From Scatocola faecipullorum (GTDB lineage Bacteria; Pseudomonadota; Alphaproteobacteria; RF32; CAG-239): 42,270 nt of DNA. Both the position numbers and the translations under genes were made by a program. The notes below the pieces were generated by a model, which was not told the DNA's origin, did no database searches, and was given only the letters and a program-made list of their open reading frames with translations. This document shows, piece after piece, positions 40,705 through 42,270 of the stretch; positions within the stretch are counted from its first letter, which is position 1; every line of letters begins with the position of its first letter. The DNA is taken from assembly GCA_018714685.1 (NCBI GenBank), contig DVNC01000014.1, positions 1-42,270 on the forward strand, written 5' to 3'.

Positions 40705-40924
40705 AGATGTCTTAATTTTGGTTTTTGCGGCAGATGATGTGGGTGAAGTCGGATTTATGAATACGCTTTCGCCCACAACAATTATCAAAGTCAGAGTGGC
40801 AGATGCTCCCAATCTGGCTATGGGTGATAGCTTTGAGACTGAAAATGCTTGCTATCATTTGATTGCCGAACCAAAAAAAGAACAGCATTTGTTGGTTTGG
40901 AAGGCGGAAGTATCATGCGATTAA
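40631..40924 (+). CDS. Putative head-tail connector (gpFII-position)
   Basis: The ATG at 40631 follows AGGAG. The 97-residue product (MAVDSLFNRLGQRAKYQNKD, ending HLLVWKAEVSCD) has the size and location of head-tail joining proteins of the FII/gp6 type. It overlaps both neighbours. Confidence 0.6.
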   Translation: MQNPMKMAVDSLFNRLGQRAKYQNKDVLILVFAADDVGEVGFMNTLSPTTIIKVRVADAPNLAMGDSFETENACYHLIAEPKKEQHLLVWKAEVSCD

Positions 40925-41496
40925 AGGCTGCTCAGCAAGGAAGTTTGTCAGAATATCTGCAACATGAATACCAACAAGGAGCCAAAGCTGTTACGATTGG
41001 TATTAAAATCGCTACTAACGGCTTAAAAATGTCCATGCGCGGACAAGTTCGTTCTGCAGGTTTGGGTTCAAGATTAGCCAATACCTGGCGCGGAGATGTT
41101 TACCCTCAAACTAAAAAGAGCATTTCCGCAGCCGGTGTTATTTATACCAAAGCGCAAAAGATCATGTCAGGCTTTGAATATCAAAGCACAATCCGCAGTT
41201 CTCAAGGTTTTTGGTTGGCAATTCCGACGCCGGCAGTGAAAAAACGTATCTCCGGCAAAAGAATGACACCGGCATTGTATGAGCGTTCAAAAGGTATTCG
41301 CTTACGTTTTGTTTATCGTCCACACGGAGCCTCTTTGTTGGTACACGAACAAAAACGCAAGACAATAATTGCTTTCTGGCTAGTGCCACAAGTAAAAATG
41401 CCCAAATTGATTAACTTTGAAACCGAAAGCCTAAAATGGCAAAACAAGCTACCAACTTTAATTTTACAGAATTGGAAAGATGATGAGCAAACGTGA
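40915..41496 (+). CDS. DUF6441-like phage tail/connector protein
   Basis: From the ATG at 40915 the 193-residue basic protein contains GLGSRLANTWRGDVYP, VIYTKAQKIMSGFEYQ and FWLAIPTPAVKK, a pattern I associate with DUF6441. Position between connector and tail genes suggests a tail-completion or minor tail role, like gpZ. Confidence 0.6.
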   Translation: MRLKAAQQGSLSEYLQHEYQQGAKAVTIGIKIATNGLKMSMRGQVRSAGLGSRLANTWRGDVYPQTKKSISAAGVIYTKAQKIMSGFEYQSTIRSSQGFWLAIPTPAVKKRISGKRMTPALYERSKGIRLRFVYRPHGASLLVHEQKRKTIIAFWLVPQVKMPKLINFETESLKWQNKLPTLILQNWKDDEQT

Positions 41497-41908
41497 ACAA
41501 ATTTTATCAGCCTTATTTGAAAGGCTTAAGAGCTTGGATATAACAATTAAGCGAAATGAACTTGCTCCGCAAGCTATACCTAAAAACGGAATTTTGATTT
41601 TAAGGGACGGCAAGCAAGGAGATCCGGAAGTCATTTTATCGCCGCCGATGTGTATTTTTCATCACGAGGCAGAACTAGAAGTTATTGTTCAAGACACAAA
41701 ATCCGAGGTGCGTGATAAAAAACTAGATGAAATCTTAGTCAAAATCGGCACTTTGCTCTGTTGCGAAGATAAACTCAACGGCTTAACCGATTATATATAT
41801 CCCAAACAACCGGAAATTTTGGAAGAATATGTCGAAGGAGCCCCAAACATTAAAGCTGCAATTATTCCGATTATTCTTGAATACACAACAACAAGTGCTT
41901 TACTTTAG
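41480..41908 (+). CDS. Putative tail terminator-like protein
   Basis: The 142-residue product (QILSALFERLKSLDITIKRN, ending IIPIILEYTTTSALL) has the N-terminal helix and beta-strand pattern of gpU-like tail terminator proteins, and the right location. ATG 41480 or 41483 may start it. Confidence 0.55.
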   Translation: MMSKREQILSALFERLKSLDITIKRNELAPQAIPKNGILILRDGKQGDPEVILSPPMCIFHHEAELEVIVQDTKSEVRDKKLDEILVKIGTLLCCEDKLNGLTDYIYPKQPEILEEYVEGAPNIKAAIIPIILEYTTTSALL

Positions 41909-41975
41909 GAATTAAATATTGTTTTATATATAAATATCAGAATAAAAACTACACTTTATTGCAAGGCGGAATGAC

Positions 41976-42270
41976 ATGGAAAACTATATTGAAATTGAAA
42001 AAGAAATCGCAGGGCAATCAATTAAAGCCATAGAGCAAATTAGCGAAAAAGCGCAAGAAGATTTACAAAACAGGTCATCTATTCCATATGCTGCCGTCAA
42101 TAATACTTTTACAGATACTGCACTGATTGAAAAAAATCAATATAGAAATACACAAACGGAACAGCTTCTCAATATTACTAAGAATATCCCTATTATTGGT
42201 AGAGTTTTAGTTGAAGATGAAAATGGAAAACAAGAATGTATATATATTACAAAAGGATATATCGTTAATG
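41976..42270 (+). CDS. Partial unknown ORF running off the window
   Basis: A frame opens at ATG 41976 after AAGGCGG and stays open for 98 codons to the edge. The start is acidic (MENYIEIEKEIAGQSIKAIE) and later holds IIGRVLVEDENGKQECIYIT. I recognise no family. It is AT-rich relative to the tail gene before it, so it might be another accessory gene. Confidence 0.6.
   Translation, partial: MENYIEIEKEIAGQSIKAIEQISEKAQEDLQNRSSIPYAAVNNTFTDTALIEKNQYRNTQTEQLLNITKNIPIIGRVLVEDENGKQECIYITKGYIVN

Larger units (their letters stand above)
21773..42270. mobile_element. Lambda-like prophage, left part (partial)
   Basis: A serine recombinase with DUF2924, small early genes, a DNA methyltransferase and a head module in lambda order (terminase small and large, gpW, portal, S49 protease/scaffold, gpD, capsid, tail-joining) run in one direction. 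Base composition is lower in G+C than on the chromosome. No lysis or long tail genes are in view, so the element continues to the right. The left boundary is approximate. Confidence 0.92.

Overview
The left half of the window (about 1-21,740) is ordinary chromosome of an alphaproteobacterium, probably an uncultured host-associated lineage. Supporting signs are a PopZ-type polar organizer, a lexA gene preceded by the alphaproteobacterial SOS box GTTC-N7-GTTC, and housekeeping genes with moderate G+C. No species can be named from the sequence alone. In order it carries: glycogen phosphorylase (minus strand), a TolC-like outer-membrane channel with popZ, valS, a repeat-containing unknown, a PhnP-like metallo-hydrolase and enolase (both minus), a candidate small RNA, a dCMP-type deaminase, a LuxR-type response regulator with a very large leader hairpin, lexA and a lysozyme-like exported protein (both minus), lysS with a divergent polysaccharide deacetylase, several very small genes, an MliC-like lipoprotein, a family 2 glycosyltransferase and tRNA-Glu(TTC).

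From just after the tRNA to the right edge (about 21,800-42,270) lies the left part of a lambda-like prophage, visibly richer in A+T. Its early block has a small ORF, a DUF2924 protein, a large serine recombinase, a sigma-factor-like protein and three small early proteins. A perfect 42-bp direct repeat sits upstream of each of the two early transcription blocks. Further right are a phage S-adenosylmethionine synthetase and a ParB-DNA methyltransferase fusion. The head module follows in lambda order: small terminase, GpA-type large terminase, gpW, portal, S49 protease with nested scaffold, gpD-like decoration protein, capsid, connector and tail-joining proteins. Tail genes continue beyond the window.

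Three accessory cassettes are inserted between the phage modules. The most interesting is a retron-like cassette (about 26,273-28,731). It has a multi-hairpin non-coding RNA, a 42-residue small ORF, an XRE-type regulator, a retron-family reverse transcriptase (region X motif NAKYH, active site YVDD) and a single-pass membrane protein of unknown family, closed by a strong terminator. The genes overlap, which suggests coordinated translation. The second cassette is a GIY-YIG nuclease gene with its own dyad-marked promoter and terminator, next to a duplicated junction sequence. The third is a Fic-family gene between portal and protease, with seven 10-bp iterons overlapping a near-consensus promoter and a terminator behind it. 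The likely reading is a temperate phage that carries defence or host-modifying cargo. The retron assignment rests on RT motifs and RNA structure; the effector function and the exact RNA ends are inference.
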